Of a DNA stretch of 64,000 nt, positions 24,890 to 58,462 are shown piece by piece. Source of the stretch: Scatophagus argus. Its lineage: Eukaryota; Chordata; Actinopteri; Scatophagidae. The notes beneath the pieces were generated by a model. The model searched no databases. It was given only the letters and a program-made list of their open reading frames with translations, and had not been told where the DNA came from. The translations under genes were made by a program, and so were the position numbers. Within the stretch, counting starts at the first letter, position 1; each line of letters begins with the position of its first letter. The stretch is from contig NC_058499.1 of the NCBI RefSeq assembly GCF_020382885.2, forward strand, positions 9,471,872 through 9,535,871, written 5' to 3'.

Positions 24890-25454
24890 AATATTTGAAA
24901 AAAGACATTTATTGCTACATTATCATTTTGACACATGCCTGTAGGCTACTTCAAACTGTACACATACTGTACATGTTATGATAGGAGTATTTCAGATTAT
25001 TTTTGATTATTATTATTATTATTATTATTTATTCACTTGTTCAGCAGTGTGATAAACAAACAAGACATTGATTATTCTGTAATACTGCTCCGAGCATGAA
25101 ATGTGGCTATGTCTAGTAAAACTGCACAAAAAAACGGGTTTTCTTGTGTAAAATCTGAGTTGGTAAAAGTAAATAGAGACAATATGAAATTCACAATATT
25201 TGTATAAAAGATAAGTTACATAACTTAGAAAAAAGCTGAAATCCTCTATTAAAAACTCAAACATGCAAAGAGCTTCGACTACATCTGAAGAGTTACACTG
25301 AGAAGAAGAGGGCTGCTGTCCAACAGCGTGTCTTTAAGTGTAATAACAGTGCTATAACACAAATTTATAACTAATATACAAATAACTGACGATGCCCACA
25401 TGTTAAAGAACATTCTCGGAGATCTGTTCATTCACAGAATGGTCAAACTCCTGC

Positions 25455-25490
<36 letters not shown>

Positions 25491-26141
25491 ACAAATGAAA
25501 TCCCTTGTCTGAACACACAAAGGTGGGAATGTCAGTCCTCTGAGCTCTGTGGAAATCCCGAGTGTACGTGATAAATAGTGATACACTGTAAAAGCTCTGC
25601 AGATGACATCTTGTCACTACTGGGTTTCATCCTTTCAGATAAATCCAAACAGACAGATAATCAATAAATATACAAAATATGTACAAAACATCGGCAGCTT
25701 ACAATGCATTTGTCTCTTACAAGTAAACTTTAGGCACAAAATTGGAAGTCCGTTTGGGAAGTGAGGAGATGATTGTTCAACTGCATCACGCTTTCCGAAC
25801 GAAGAGGCTGACCTCTCCGCTGGTCTGGTCCAAATTCAGAAGAAACACTGGACATCCACAAACAGCTGGACGCTCCTGGGATATTCTTCATTCAACATCT
25901 GGATGTCGAAGAGAAAACGGCCAAAATGAGACCTTTCAAATGAGTATTAGCTACGCATTTTTGAAGGGCTTTTTCTAAATAGGCGTTATGTCCGGACAGA
26001 ACCAGTTCACAATTCACTTTCTCAGGAACAGAGACTTTGAAGAATGATTTCAAATTTACCACTGACAATTACAAAAAATTGTTAAAGTTGAACCAGTGCT
26101 ACATACTTGATGCTGGATTTGATGTAGCCACTATCAGATGC
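24890..26141 (-). other. tcf12: tcf12 3' untranslated region
   Basis: It follows the tcf12 stop codon. A minus-strand AATAAA at 24913-24908 predicts cleavage near 24890, which leaves about 330 bp to the presumed cgnl1 first exon. The region contains a (CA)n run at 25456-25488 and no coding potential that I can support. Confidence 0.6.
25456..25488. repeat. (CA)n microsatellite in the tcf12 3' UTR
   Basis: A continuous CA dinucleotide run of about 16 units. It reads as (GU)n in the tcf12 transcript. Confidence 0.9.
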
Positions 26142-35541
<9,400 letters not shown>

Positions 35542-37439
35542 AACTCTGTCTGGTTCAGTGCAAGACTCCAGGCTCACGATACAGTCCACACACAGCTCGT
35601 CTCTCCGTGTCTCTACTCATGTGTGTGTAGTCCACATGCACTCCTTCCCCCTAACCTACCCCTGCTGGTCATGCAGCTACCCGCAGACAACTTATGCAAA
35701 TCAGGGTTGGACCATTCCAGGCGGCAGAGAGGGGTGGCCAAGGGTTGATGCTATTACTGTACTACAAGCCAGGTCCAGACTATTATGAGCATCCCTCTTT
35801 TTTGTACTTTATTAGAGAGAGTTCAGTTATAAAATAGACACGGTTAGTGTATATTGTTAAGTGCCTAGTGTGTGTTGACTTTTGAGAAGCCTGTAAAATG
35901 GCACCATGAAAATAACTGACACTTGGATTAACAGGGAATTCCCCACCCACGCATGACCAAACACCTTGACCACACCAAAGCAAAGAGAAAAAGAGCAGCC
36001 ATCACCAGTGTGGGTTACATTTTGTTGTTTGGCATCACTCATGCTGTTCCTATGACATCCTATGTTGATGTTAAATCATATGCAAGCAAGCTCAGAAATC
36101 CCTCCTCTGGACCAGAGAGCGGTGATGACGGCACGAAGATTATCTCGTGTTAGACAGGTAGAGGTTTCCAGTAAACAGAGGATACCACACCCCTGTCTGC
36201 CCTACTTTTACAAATAGAACAAAGTCTTAGTTTGTAAGCACGTGTAGCGTGGCAAGTTCTTCCAGCGGCTGGGTTAAAGGTTATTTATACATTACAGCCT
36301 GTCTGGGTGATCTGCTAACATAAAACACCTGAACAGTCAGACTTCCTGTGAGGTAAAATCCACTGTCTGCTGCCCTGGTGCTGATGCCGACAGTGACAAG
36401 ACCTCTCAGATTTATCAAGTCTGAATGATTTCTCCACAAACTGCCATTAGAAAGTCTCGCCAATCAACTGCTCCTGTGAAAATACTTCAACAGCCAGAAT
36501 AGACAAACAGCACAAGGGGCTGCCCTGTTGTGTTTTGTGCAGTAGAAACACTGCAGTTGGCGTGATGCTGCGACCTGCAGTGTGCCACGCTGTTCTGGCA
36601 TGGTATTTGGTCCTAACTAGACCTCACAAGAATCCAATCAAATAATTCCCGAAGTCTTTACCTTAAACACTGTCTTACTAACAATCCAGTGTTTACATTG
36701 AAGCCAAACGGGGCTGAGTGTAATGTGGCGTAACTAACAATGCTTTGGAATCTCTCCATAACCTCGATGTCTATTTAAGTCTTTGACAGAATGTATGCTG
36801 TGGTTTCCCAGTGTGTGACGTTTAATGCACAGTCAGTGATTTATTTATTTATTTTTTTAAATACAGTGAAAACTATTATTCAAGCAACAGGATCATAATC
36901 AGAAGACATATGTTTACTGTGGGAAGAAAGTGCAACAAAAACTAATCTGAGTGCAGAAAAGCAAAATGTTGTCTCCTGGTTTCAGGCTAACTGAAGGTCA
37001 GCTGTGCAGTCAGTGCAGCTTCCTTAAAGTCAAAGTGTAATCCTGACTATCCACGCTGGTGCTAACTGGGTTAGGAGGTCAGTTTCTTTCACTGAACAAT
37101 AATATGTTGACCAGTCCTTCTTCTTCTTCAGGAATAGCGTCTGTTCTCAGATAATTCTTAAGTTAACATACAGGTCTTGAATTTCCCTCGAGAAAAGAAT
37201 CTATCCATCTATCTATCTAGGTCATAAAGAGGAATCATTTCACAATGCAGGTGTCTTATGAGTACAAAATAAAGCATTTTTACAAATAATGCAAGTAACA
37301 GGATGACCTTTTCCTCTGACAGAGATCAGTTCTCCTATCTGACGCAATAAGCATGCATAAAGCCCATGTGTGCGCATGCACACACACACATACACACACC
37401 TATCTTGGGTAAATGATCCAAGAGCAAATATATACAGTC

Positions 37440-37640
37440 CCCTAACCCTGAACTTTGCATCAATCTTTGTTAATTGCAGTCTTGTCAGGACTGCGATTAT
37501 TCAAACAGGTAATGCAAATGTTAATGAGTTCAGATTTGCATATCTTTATTTTCCCATGGTTGAAATGTCATTGGTTATGACGCTCTACAATGAAGAATGT
37601 CACTCCTGATGGCCCCCTGATACGCTGCTGGCCATTAGGA
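37440..37640. promoter_or_regulatory. Candidate regulatory element with paired octamer motifs
   Basis: It contains ATGCAAAT at 37512-37519 and its reverse complement ATTTGCAT at 37534-37541, 22 bp apart start to start, within a moderately complex stretch free of repeats. These are POU-domain (Oct) binding consensus sites. The element lies upstream of the HEBAlt promoter of tcf12. Function is inferred from motif arrangement only. Confidence 0.35.
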
Positions 37641-38749
37641 GGCCAAAAAAGAGCAAGTGAAGGGGACTGAGGAGAAATAAATAAAGGGCCGCGCTCAAAA
37701 TAAAAGAGGGGAAATGAGGAGTTTTATGTGGAAACATATAAAAACACATTCAAGCAGTCACGCCATCATTGCAGCCCTCAGTTATCAAATTGGATTTCTG
37801 CACAATATTTTAGTGCAGGGCAGGAAATCTGATTATATTACATAAAGGAGAAAAAAAATCTATACTGATATAGCCGACCAATAAGGATAAAGAGAAAGCA
37901 TGTACCCCTTTGCAGGCTGAAGCCATGGTTGTCCTTTTACTGTAAGATCTACTGTCGTGCATATTACGCTTGCAACACACATCTCAAGTGTTGTTGGCAT
38001 ATTGCTCATCGTCATGCGCCTGATTTGACATGGCTTAAATAACTATCTTCCTGCCAGTGATTGGCATTCACACAAGAAGGGGTGAGTGGGACTGGGGAGC
38101 AGATGGTGACATTCCACATGACCAAACTGATCAATCAGCATGCTGGGACGCAGGTGCAGCACAGGCGGGCAGCACCACACCATCTATTTCACCATCTACG
38201 GGGCACAAACACATGGGCACCAATCGTGGCACCCTGAGGGTCTGCATGCTCCTCTGTCCCGCTGTGCCAAGGTTGATGACATCAGAATTTCCCATCCGCT
38301 CTTCCACAGGACGCCAAGAAAAAGGAAGAAAAAACACACACACAGTATAAAATCTGTAATAACAGCCTGGCCTGGGATAGGTTGTATAAGTGACGTCAAA
38401 GCCAGGGACTCCCGTATTTCACCCTTGTACTGAGCTGATAAACCAAAAGAAAATGTAAACAAAAGTATCTACTCATCAGTGTTATTTTAGGAGTCAGATG
38501 ATTAAAATTTCTCCTTGACTGCAGACACACAGGAGATGTGTTTGTCTTTAGCAGCGTTACAGGGCACTATCCTAACATTTAGGTTTTTACACTTTATGTA
38601 AACTAATGATCATTTTCATTATTCATTCTTCTGTAGATTGTTTTCTGTCTGTACAATACCAGAAATACAAAGAATTATTGTTTCATATGATGTATTTAAA
38701 TTGGGACCCCCCCACACCACCACCACCAAAAGCTCTTCAGTTTTCTCTC

Positions 38750-38930
38750 ATTTATTTTGAAAACGCAGCAAATCTTCACAATTTAACAACTGGGACCATT
38801 AAACGATTGGCATTTTTGATTAAAACCTGATTGGTAACAATGACATTATAGCCAGAATAGTTCCCATTTAACTTCTGTTAATGGCCTGATAAATTATTGA
38901 TTAATCCTGTCATGTTCATGACACCACACA
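38750..38930 (+). repeat. Partial copy of the same repeat as at 46550-46825
   Basis: 'agcaaatcttcacaatttaa', 'aactgggaccatt' and 'aaattattgattaatcctg' parallel the order of phrases in the better copy at 46550-46825. It is degenerate, with approximate limits. Confidence 0.45.
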
Positions 38931-40449
38931 AAAATATTTTGTTTTATTCTGCACTTTAAGCATATGATGTGACTGTGTCAGCATTATGTCTGAGCTTAAA
39001 AACCCAACTGACAAACAAATCCTGGTTTACCAGTGTTGTAAACACAAGCTAAAAGTCTGCCATCTTTTTTTCCCTTTTTTAAAATTTCTAGTTCTTTGTT
39101 TATGCAAAAACAATTCATACACCAAATATCTGTAAAATCCCTTCAGGGGACATGTCAGTGAATGCATCCTAACAGCAAACAGGCCAATATGCTCCCAGAG
39201 GTAAGTGGGTTGGTGGTGGTGTTTGATACCTGCTGGCGTGACTCTATGCTGAGGATACTGCCTCTTTGGGATAAGACTTGACCACAGCAAGCTGATCTTA
39301 TAGTCTGGCCTGAGTGCTGTAAGAAGTGGGGGGTTGTAAGAGGATTGGAGCAGCCAAGGCTTCACGGTGCACGTGAGAGCCAGACTCAATGACCTCTACA
39401 CCACAGTGACCTCGCTGTCCCACATTCACCATAACCGCCGAGGAGAAGACGGGTGGCTTTAGGTCACTGCCAGTTTACTGTGTGACCTGGAAATGTGTTG
39501 TGAAATCAAAACTTTAAAACGTATAAAATTAGGTGTATGAGGGCAGTACGTGTGCTTCAGTGTCTGGTCATGTTCCGTATATTTTAAGCTACAACACACA
39601 GCAAAAGGTACAGAATATTAGCTTTCTCTTGAAACAAAATGATCTCAAAAAATACAATGTTGTTTGGCTCCTGCTGTTTGTCAATGCTGGATCGTTCTTG
39701 ACACCTTTGTTGTCATATATTTTGCTTTATATTGATGTCTATTTGTACATTTCAAATATCTACAAAATAAGTATGTATAAATATGGCACAGCGCAGTGTG
39801 ACAGTGTAACATATATCCTATCAAAAGCTGTATTTACTGTAAAACATGAATAATAAAGTAAAAACAAGAGACACGACTCGGGACTAAGTAGGCTGCATTG
39901 ATGAGATGTTGTAAATTGTCACCATGGCACAAAAAATGGCAGCGACTTTGGAGGGAGTGTTGTGCAAATCATAACATTCGGAAGAATGAGCAAGGGCAAA
40001 GAGTGCTGAGATGAGACCTTCCAGTCCAAATCAGAAGTGACAGGAGATTGACAGTAAAATAAATCAGTCCAGAATAGCCAGCAACCAAAGGTCAAAAATA
40101 GAGTGAGAAAACAATGACTAACAAGGAAACAACATTTTCTTGAGATTTAGATGAAGTGTCACAGCTCCTCACCCCCGGTGTTGTTAACAAGCCAGCAAAT
40201 GACAAGCTTTGATGGATGTGTATGGTACTTTATGGAAAGAGGGAGAAATGTTCCAGAGTGTCAAAATGTTGACGCACAGATCCGTTTCTTTAAATCACAC
40301 ATTGGAAATCTGATTAGAATTAAACCAGTTGCCATTTAAGAAGCCTGAATGAGAAAATAGTTTTGCAATTTCAGAGACTATCCGGTGGCAAAATAATCTT
40401 ACACCTTTAAATTGTTTTTTCTTCTGTTCTATTCCAGTTCAGTTTCCAT

Positions 40450-40760
40450 TTTTAAAGGTCCGTTGTGAGAAACTTATCTATTGGCAGAAATGAAACATAA
40501 TCATCACTATGTCAACAGAAACCGAGAGCTGTTGTGTTTTTGTCACCTCAGAACGAGCACTTCAGGGGGCTGCCATGTTCAATGTCGCCATGTTTCTACA
40601 GTAGACCGGACAAACCAAACTCTGGCTCCAGAGGCGGCCGTCTGCCTTTTTTCTCATTTTCAGTGACCACCGTAAGTTAATACGAGGAGCGTTTGTTTCA
40701 GTGTGCAAGCAATCTGCAGTCTGCAAGCCAAACACAGATGTGTGAAGAAGAAACTCCATG
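40450..40760 (+). repeat. Teleost interspersed repeat (TIR-type, degenerate)
   Basis: It begins 'ttttaaaggtccgttgtgag' and contains 'ctattggcagaaatgaaac', 'cgccatgtttctacagtag' and 'cggacaaaccaaactctggc', phrases in the order of a very common fish repeat. No transposase is encoded. Confidence 0.65.
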
Positions 40761-43700
40761 ATTCAGTCTCACAGGAGTGAACAGGGCAGCTGCTCCAACA
40801 TTTTCAAATATGAAAGTTTTATTAACACAAAGCCCGAAAATTTTAAACCCTTTAAATGTATTTCAGTAGCAGTAGCTTCTGCAAGTCTTAGTTTTACCTC
40901 TTTTATTCAGTTAGTTGGCCTGTGGGGGTCTTGGACCACATGTTGCTCTGCATGTGTCCACATGGTGGCAGGCTATCAGACTGCAGGCACAGATGTTTAA
41001 TGCATGCAAAACATGAAGCAGTTTGTATTGTGCCTAATCAACCGAAAGGTGCATTTAATCGATTGATGATGTTCAAGATGCTACATTCACTGTCACCGTT
41101 TGCTTTGTCACTCAGAGTGTCTCCGGTCATGATGCCTTTGAAGTGCGTGTGTAAAACCGTGTGTGTTTCTGCTGCTGTACTCTACTCAGGCCTCTAGCAA
41201 AAGAAATCTTGATCTCAGTGAGGCCACCTGGTTAGATAAGCACAGATACTGTACAGATATAACATAATCCAGTCCTGCCCCCGTGTGGACATGCTGAGAA
41301 GATGTTGCCAAACTGAAAAAACACCATGGAAACATCTTGCACCAGTGCTTCCTAATGTCCCACAAGAAGACAGATGAAATTACTTGTCACAAAGAATAGC
41401 AGCAACAACAATAATAATAATTAAGAAAGGATAACAGACACGTCTTAGTGATAGTAGTCTCAGTCTAGTCTGTAGTGACGGATGAAGTGTTTGTGATTAC
41501 AGCATCAGAGAATTGATTTGTATGGATATTAATATCAAAATGACATGTCACTTAAGAGTAATGGCTGTAACAGTGTAGTAAACGTAGTAGTGTGATAGTA
41601 ATTAAGTAACCATATGAAGAAAAGAGGAAAGTCCCAAAGGGTGTGGTGTGTGCAGAGCACGTAGCTGGCAGTGCAGCAGTGCTAATGTACAATGTGTGAG
41701 TTAAAACACTCATCCCTCCACGGTGTCACTGACTCTGTTGTGCTGTCATTTTTGTGAATCGTGGATTTTTATTATATGTGACAGGACAGGATATGTGGTG
41801 ACATAAGAAGCTTCACTAGCCCTGCTTTTCTTAATTTACCACCACAGTCTTCCTTTATGACACAAGAGTGACATTTAAATTGGGATTATTTGAATATGTA
41901 TCCTGTGATACTGTAATATTCATATTATCGCTCAAATCCCGTGTCCTTGTAAGACAACAGTTCAATCAAACTGAACAATTATCACCTGAAACATGTTTAT
42001 GGGTTGCAAAATTTTTAAATGCTCACTTTTTGCTACTTCCTGTATCTCTTGTATTTCATCATTACATGATGTAAGGTTGAATTGCTGACTTTACTTACAA
42101 AAATGAGAGGCTTTTCTGTTTCATGGGTCACAACATCAGGTTACAAAATAGAAAAACATTTGTACCAACAGTGTGTAGCCTGTGTGTGACCTGTGCTTAG
42201 TGTGTAAGCAGGTCAGGTGACATTAAATAAACATGTACAAACTAAACTGGAGCAGAAGAGTTTCAAACCCTTACAAACAAACAAAGAGCAAAGGGCAACA
42301 TTTCCACTATTTTTGTCTTGTTCCCGTTTTTTGTTTTTAACTAAACAGGTCATCCAAGTGACTGTGGCCCGTACATGTACATACATGCCTTTCCCATGCG
42401 TGTCTGAGTCTATTGCTGTCTTGCATTATGTTTCATTGCCCTGGTGTCAGTGGAGCAGTGGAGTAACATTACTTGTTTCTATCAACAGATGGCAGTATAA
42501 AATAAGTCATGATGGAAGAATTTATTTGGGTCTTGTTTTTCTTGACCTGGTGGCATCAGTCCTCTTCATTTTGACATGTTTATTTTCACGAAGGGGCCAT
42601 ATAGACGGCTGCTAATTATTATGAGGTTAAAAACAGCAGCCTAATTATGATCACATTAACTGAATATGTGTGCAATGGATTTGCATGTCATTTACAGCAG
42701 GTTTACTACTGTGACATAACTGAATGTTTTATTTATATATCTGGTACAGACAGTCTCCATATCTTTCATCCTCCCAGGTTATTTTTTCCGCCAGCTGTGT
42801 CTCAGATTTCAGCCGGAGGAAAAAATAGTAGGATGTGTGATGAGCAAAGAAAAATCTTGGAACAATCTGTCGGTGTGGTCTGTCTGGTGTTTCAGTATTT
42901 CCTCGGTTTGATCATGTTATCACTCGATAGAAGCATATTTGTAGATGTGGAGATCAACACACGCGTTGGTAAACGACCGGTTTACATGGTGAAGTGATAT
43001 CACCCTGGCTGTTTACCCGTCATTGTCACTATCTGATCAACCAGCTTCCTGCAGCAGCGCCCCTGCAGGCTTACGACGGAACTACAGCCCATAGACCAGC
43101 GTCAAGTTACAGGTGACAGCAATGAAAAACTAAAATCCTCGTCGCGTTTTTTAAAATTAAAAGTCGGTAAAAAAAAAACCAAATATGACACCACAATTAA
43201 AGGAAATAACAGGGCGAAGATGGAGTCATTTATTAAGTGGGGACACACAGCCCTTACTTATTATACCAGGGCCCCTGTGGAGTTTTATCTGGACCTCATT
43301 CACACCTCAACCCTGCTCCCCTGCATTTCTCTGTATTTCTAAATGGATATATTCATGCTCTTTCAAGTTTGTCTTAAAAATTAAAGCCATCGGGTCCCCA
43401 TGTGTACATGCAAATAGTTTTTGCTTGTTCTAATCATTCTACCTGTTCATACTAGCCACTAAATGATCCATGTGTAATAGGGCCAGTATTTACAGTCAAG
43501 TGTTCTGTTCTGCAGTCTGGTTATGTTGGAGTTTTTTCAGTATGAAATTCCTTCTTTATGTTATTTTACACGTGGAAACACCAGTTTGTGGAAACATCGA
43601 GGGTTTTCTGTACTAAAAGAACTGTAACTTCGGATTTGAAATGCACATGGACCATAGATTTTGACCATCATTTTTTTCCTTGGTATGCATGTTAGAAAGG

Positions 43701-43859
43701 GATTATCTGATGGCCGGTATGAAAAGCAGAAATGATTAAAGCAACCAAACCTCTCATTTGAGCATGTGAGTTGTGTTTTAAGACAGACCCGCTTGATTTA
43801 AATGTGAAACTATGACTCAAACATTAAAAACTGTATATATATTGCCATGCTTTTATTTT

Positions 43860-44197
43860 GAAGGCCAAATCCCTCCGTATTTCCGGGCTTGTCTCTGCTA
43901 CCTGTGCGTAACTTCACGCAGGCAGCTCGTCTGTAGCTGCTGCTGGCTGCTGCAGGCGTGCTATTTGCGGCAGCGGAGACATCTCTGCGAAATGCCTTTT
44001 GTATTCCCGGGTGTTTTTTTTTCGTTTTCATTTGTGTTTTGCGAGGGTCAGATCACAGTGTTTGTAGCCATGCCCTGTGGTGGATTCAGCGGACTGTCCT
44101 AGCTGACTGAGCCGCTCCAGCAGCGGTGGGTCCGGTGCACTGCACAGCCGGGGATGAGGCCTACTTGTTAAAGCTCCCCCACCACCCCTCCATCGTG
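43860..44197 (+). promoter_or_regulatory. rfx7: rfx7 promoter and 5' untranslated region
   Basis: A GC-rich, CTG-rich stretch with more CpG than its flanks precedes the rfx7 start codon. The reading frame upstream of the chosen ATG stays open to an upstream ATG at 44126, but the RFX7 family begins MA(D/E)(D/E)QQQ, so the ATG at 44198 is preferred. No TATA box was identified. Confidence 0.5.
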
Positions 44198-54976
<10,779 letters not shown>

Positions 54977-57940
54977 TGTTATCTTTTATCCTGATATGAT
55001 TTCCGTTCTCTGTTGTTCGTTTGGTGCGTATGTAGTATATCTGTTTTTAAAGTATAGGTTGTTGGGATTTGTCTGGACTTTGCCATTTGTTCTGTTAAAA
55101 GTGCCAGGCTTACCAGAAAATCTCTCCTACTGACGTTTAGTTACTTCTCTCCTTTTTCATTTGTCACCCAGAGGTTCAGTGCTTAACCACTTTTCTCCCT
55201 CATCTGAAATTAGACATGTACACATTTCAAGGAAAAACAAATGTGATTACTCGGTTGCAGCATGCACTTGCAAATAACAGGTTTGTATGGTATGAGCATT
55301 AAGAGAAACATAACCTTCCATGTTATAACCCACCTATAATGCAATATTTGTATTTAACAAACACATAATGTAAGGAAATTTGGCACAAAAGACCAAAAAC
55401 GAATGCTGTTGTATGCTATTTTCAGTTTGTGCAGTTTTAAGTTCAACCAAATGAAGACAATATTGGAATTGTAGTATATGCACATAAGAGTTGTAGTAAA
55501 TTTGCCTGCCATATCTGAATATTTAAAAGGGCGGCATCTTATGCTGCCAGGTGCTGAATTTTGACATAATCTTTATACTTTATCATATACCAAATCAGTG
55601 GAAAACTGATTCACATCTGAGCATTGTCCAAGAGAGAAATTTTTTTAAGCCTATACTTCTTGTACTGTTTAATATCTTATAAAGGGAGTAGATGAATCAG
55701 TGTGGAGAAGATGGGAATTCAGGCCACTGTGGACTATACATTGAAAGGAATCAACAACTGGCTGCCTTATTCCCAAAGTCCAAGGCCTTATGCCATCTGT
55801 AGAGAGACTGTATATAGTATAATGTCAAGAATCTTCGGAACCATCCAGAGCTTCATCATATCAAGGCAGCTGTTACTCTGATATTTTCAGCACTCTTTCT
55901 TATTGTTTTTGTTCTGCAGTGTTACGATATAGATGTGTATTGTACAGGTTAACAACTACACTGTGTGTGCCCTTAAAAGTAATGGATTCAGAAGAATTTG
56001 ATGTGTTGTCATTTCATGAAAATCAAAATCAAGGCAGGCACACTTTCAGTCATGAGATTTTGGTTGGGGTTTTTTTTTGTTTGTTTGTTTGTTTTGTTTT
56101 TTTATTTTTTTTTTTTTTTGGCATGTTATACTCCCAGCTTGGATAAGGATATCAATGGTATGGAGAAGGCTTCGTTACACAGAAGGCTAGAGGCTGACTT
56201 GTATGTTCTGATGTCATCTGGAGATCGAGGAAATTAAATTATGTTTGTGGAGAATCCAGCCTTATTTCCATACCAAAGATGATCTGTTTGAATAAGATAA
56301 GAGATTATTACACATAGAGACACTCCTAGTAAACATTAACAACAACGGGAAACGGGCAGCCTCAGAGATATAAAAGAGTTATATTGCATTTGAGGAAAAG
56401 GATTAAGTTGCATAATTCTTATGTACAGTATGTAAATTTGTGAAATGGTCACTGTCCTATGTTTAATAGGTAACCTTGGACCTGAAAGCATGTTGAAACC
56501 ATCACTGCTAGCCAGGTAGGCTATGTGATACAGTAGGATGCTTGCTTGAGTTTTTGGCTATTGTCAATGTTGTATAAGTCATGTTTAAGCTCCATCTGTA
56601 AATAGGATAGATACATAGAGATTTGATGTATCAAGACACTATATTATGGCCATTATTCTAGCTAAGTATGTGCCATCTTAAAAGGAAAAAAAAGCTTAAC
56701 AGATCTATAGTCGGCAAGATACTGTATGTTGTGTGTTACATTTCTGGCTCAGTGTGTCGTAAAAGTAATGCTGTCTGGTCTCGCTTGCTGATTTTATTTT
56801 ACCTTTTTTCTATTCAAAGATAATAGGTCTCTGCGGTTGCAGAAGTGATGTGTGCTTTGAGCAGGATCAATAGCATGGTATATTGAGAAAAAAAAAGTTG
56901 TGATACTGTTAGCTGGTTGCAAACATCTCTGTGACAGACATTGCGCTCAAAGCCTTTCAGCAGACACTGGAAAAAAAAAAAAAGATTACTCATGTTTCAA
57001 CAAACTTTGGAGGTTCACATTATTGCACTAAATTTTTATGACACATGGCTTTGCCACGTCTTTATGGACAAATGTAATGATGGATGCCCACAAAAAAAAG
57101 AAAAAAAAATATTTTTTATGACAAGATGAGTAGGGAAATTACCTGTCAGAGAATGACTAATTGTCTTGTAGCAAAATGTGCATTAATCTCAGTGAGATAC
57201 ACATTTCTTACTCATTCTCATACATGAGAATATAAAGCATTGAGGGAAAAAAGTTAAATAACCTTTTAAAAACCTACATGCTCATTATGTTGATAAATGA
57301 TTGTACGCACGCATGTGTGATGACTTCTGTTGTACTTTGTATTCTTGGTAACCACTGTCTTCTGTGATTTGGGCAGGTTCTGTTAACCAGACTGGCGGTG
57401 CTAGTTTCTTGAGTTACATTACTTTTGTTGTGTGCTGTTTACTAAGTTAATGTTGTTCTACATGTTATGTTGATGACTGTTTTCTGTCGATCTTACATAT
57501 TCTTGTTTTTTTGCAAAATGCATTTGTGAAGAAATTTAACATTTTCTCTTATTTCTTTTCTTCAAAAATAAGGCACTGATATTTGAATTTGAATGAAGGA
57601 ATGCACCTCTTTATGAGTACAGGAGCTCCATCAAGCAGTGACTCTCGATTCTTTACCTTTGACTGACCCAGAACCAACTCTGTTTGACTATCTTGTCCAT
57701 TTCTACCAGTAGAGAAAAAAAACCCTCCTCTGTGGTGTTGTCTGGTGTACTGCTTAATGTACAGTAGCTTGTTAATATTGCAAACGCGTTGTTTCTTTTT
57801 TCAATGGAAAGTACTCACTGGTGAGATTTTTAAAGTGGTTTTAAAAGCCAATAAACTTTTTTTAAAGAATGTTCTTGAGTGTGTATGCGCTGATGATTTT
57901 TGCAATTTATTTATTGCCGTAAATAAAAAGATTCTTCAAA
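54977..57940 (+). other. rfx7: rfx7 3' untranslated region
   Basis: About 2.9 kb of AT-rich sequence without a supportable ORF follows the stop codon. Plus-strand AATAAA signals are at 57850-57855 and near 57921-57926, so the mature 3' end is probably between 57870 and 57945. T-rich tracts occur at 56071-56119 and A-rich ones at 56971-56984 and 57092-57112. Confidence 0.6.
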
Positions 57941-58149
57941 TCATGAGAAGTAATCTTTCAGGACTTAATGGTTAACAAATAGTCATATAGATATAAATAG
58001 CTGAATAGGTTAATTTAATAGGGATGTCTCCAGTACAAACATTTTGATTCTGCTGTCTCCAGCTTGGTATTGATTTCTTCAAACATTATGCTCACCATGC
58101 ACTTTTAATATTTTAATAAGTCAAGTCTAAGCAAACTCTAAACCTTTCT

Positions 58150-58420
58150 ATCACCATCTTGGCATGGGGTTAGAGGTCATCAGCTCTTCAAATGACCTCC
58201 GAGGTCTGGAGGAGGGGAGGCCTCTCCCAGAGACAAGCTTCAGCCAATCAGAGCCAAGTTGACAGGTCCCCTGCTCTGCTTTCCCAGGGCCTCGTGTTAT
58301 TCATAACATGTTAATGACCTTAACCCTATTGATCGTGTCCAAACAGCCTAACCGTAAGCCATGTGGAGCCCGGTGGTCAATTTGACCTCCACACCACAAC
58401 ATTTGGTGACAGATTTCAAT
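58150..58420. promoter_or_regulatory. Candidate regulatory element rich in nuclear-receptor half-sites
   Basis: AGGTCA at 58174-58179, and TGACCT at 58193-58198, 58315-58320 and 58383-58388, occur within 215 bp, with a CCAAT box (agccaatcag, near 58230). Complexity and GC are higher than in the flanks. It lies 2.1 kb upstream of prtg and just past the rfx7 3' end. Conservation was not tested. Confidence 0.35.
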
Positions 58421-58462
58421 AGCAATACAGGGTCACATTTCTTGTTTGTATGTATATCAATG

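Larger units (their letters stand above)
35542..43859. other. Region between tcf12 and rfx7 without recognisable exons
   Basis: Both strands were read for the canonical TCF12 amino-terminal exons (LSDLLDF, SFSLYSRD, GFTDSPHYSDH, KKVRKVPPGL) and nothing like them was seen. Contents noted are a (CTAT)n run near 37200-37219, a candidate enhancer at 37440-37640, interspersed repeats at 38750-38930 and 40450-40760, and a CRE palindrome at 38391-38398. ORFs here are short and unconvincing. Confidence 0.55.

Noticed and set aside
38050-38350. ORFs of 70-97 residues on both strands in a GC-richer block upstream of tcf12, considered as canonical tcf12 exons
   Set aside because: Neither strand gives TCF12 amino-terminal sequence, and splice signals in phase are lacking.
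44126-44197. Upstream in-frame ATG as the rfx7 start
   Set aside because: The family starts at MA(D/E)(D/E)QQQ. The 24 extra residues look like translated 5' UTR.
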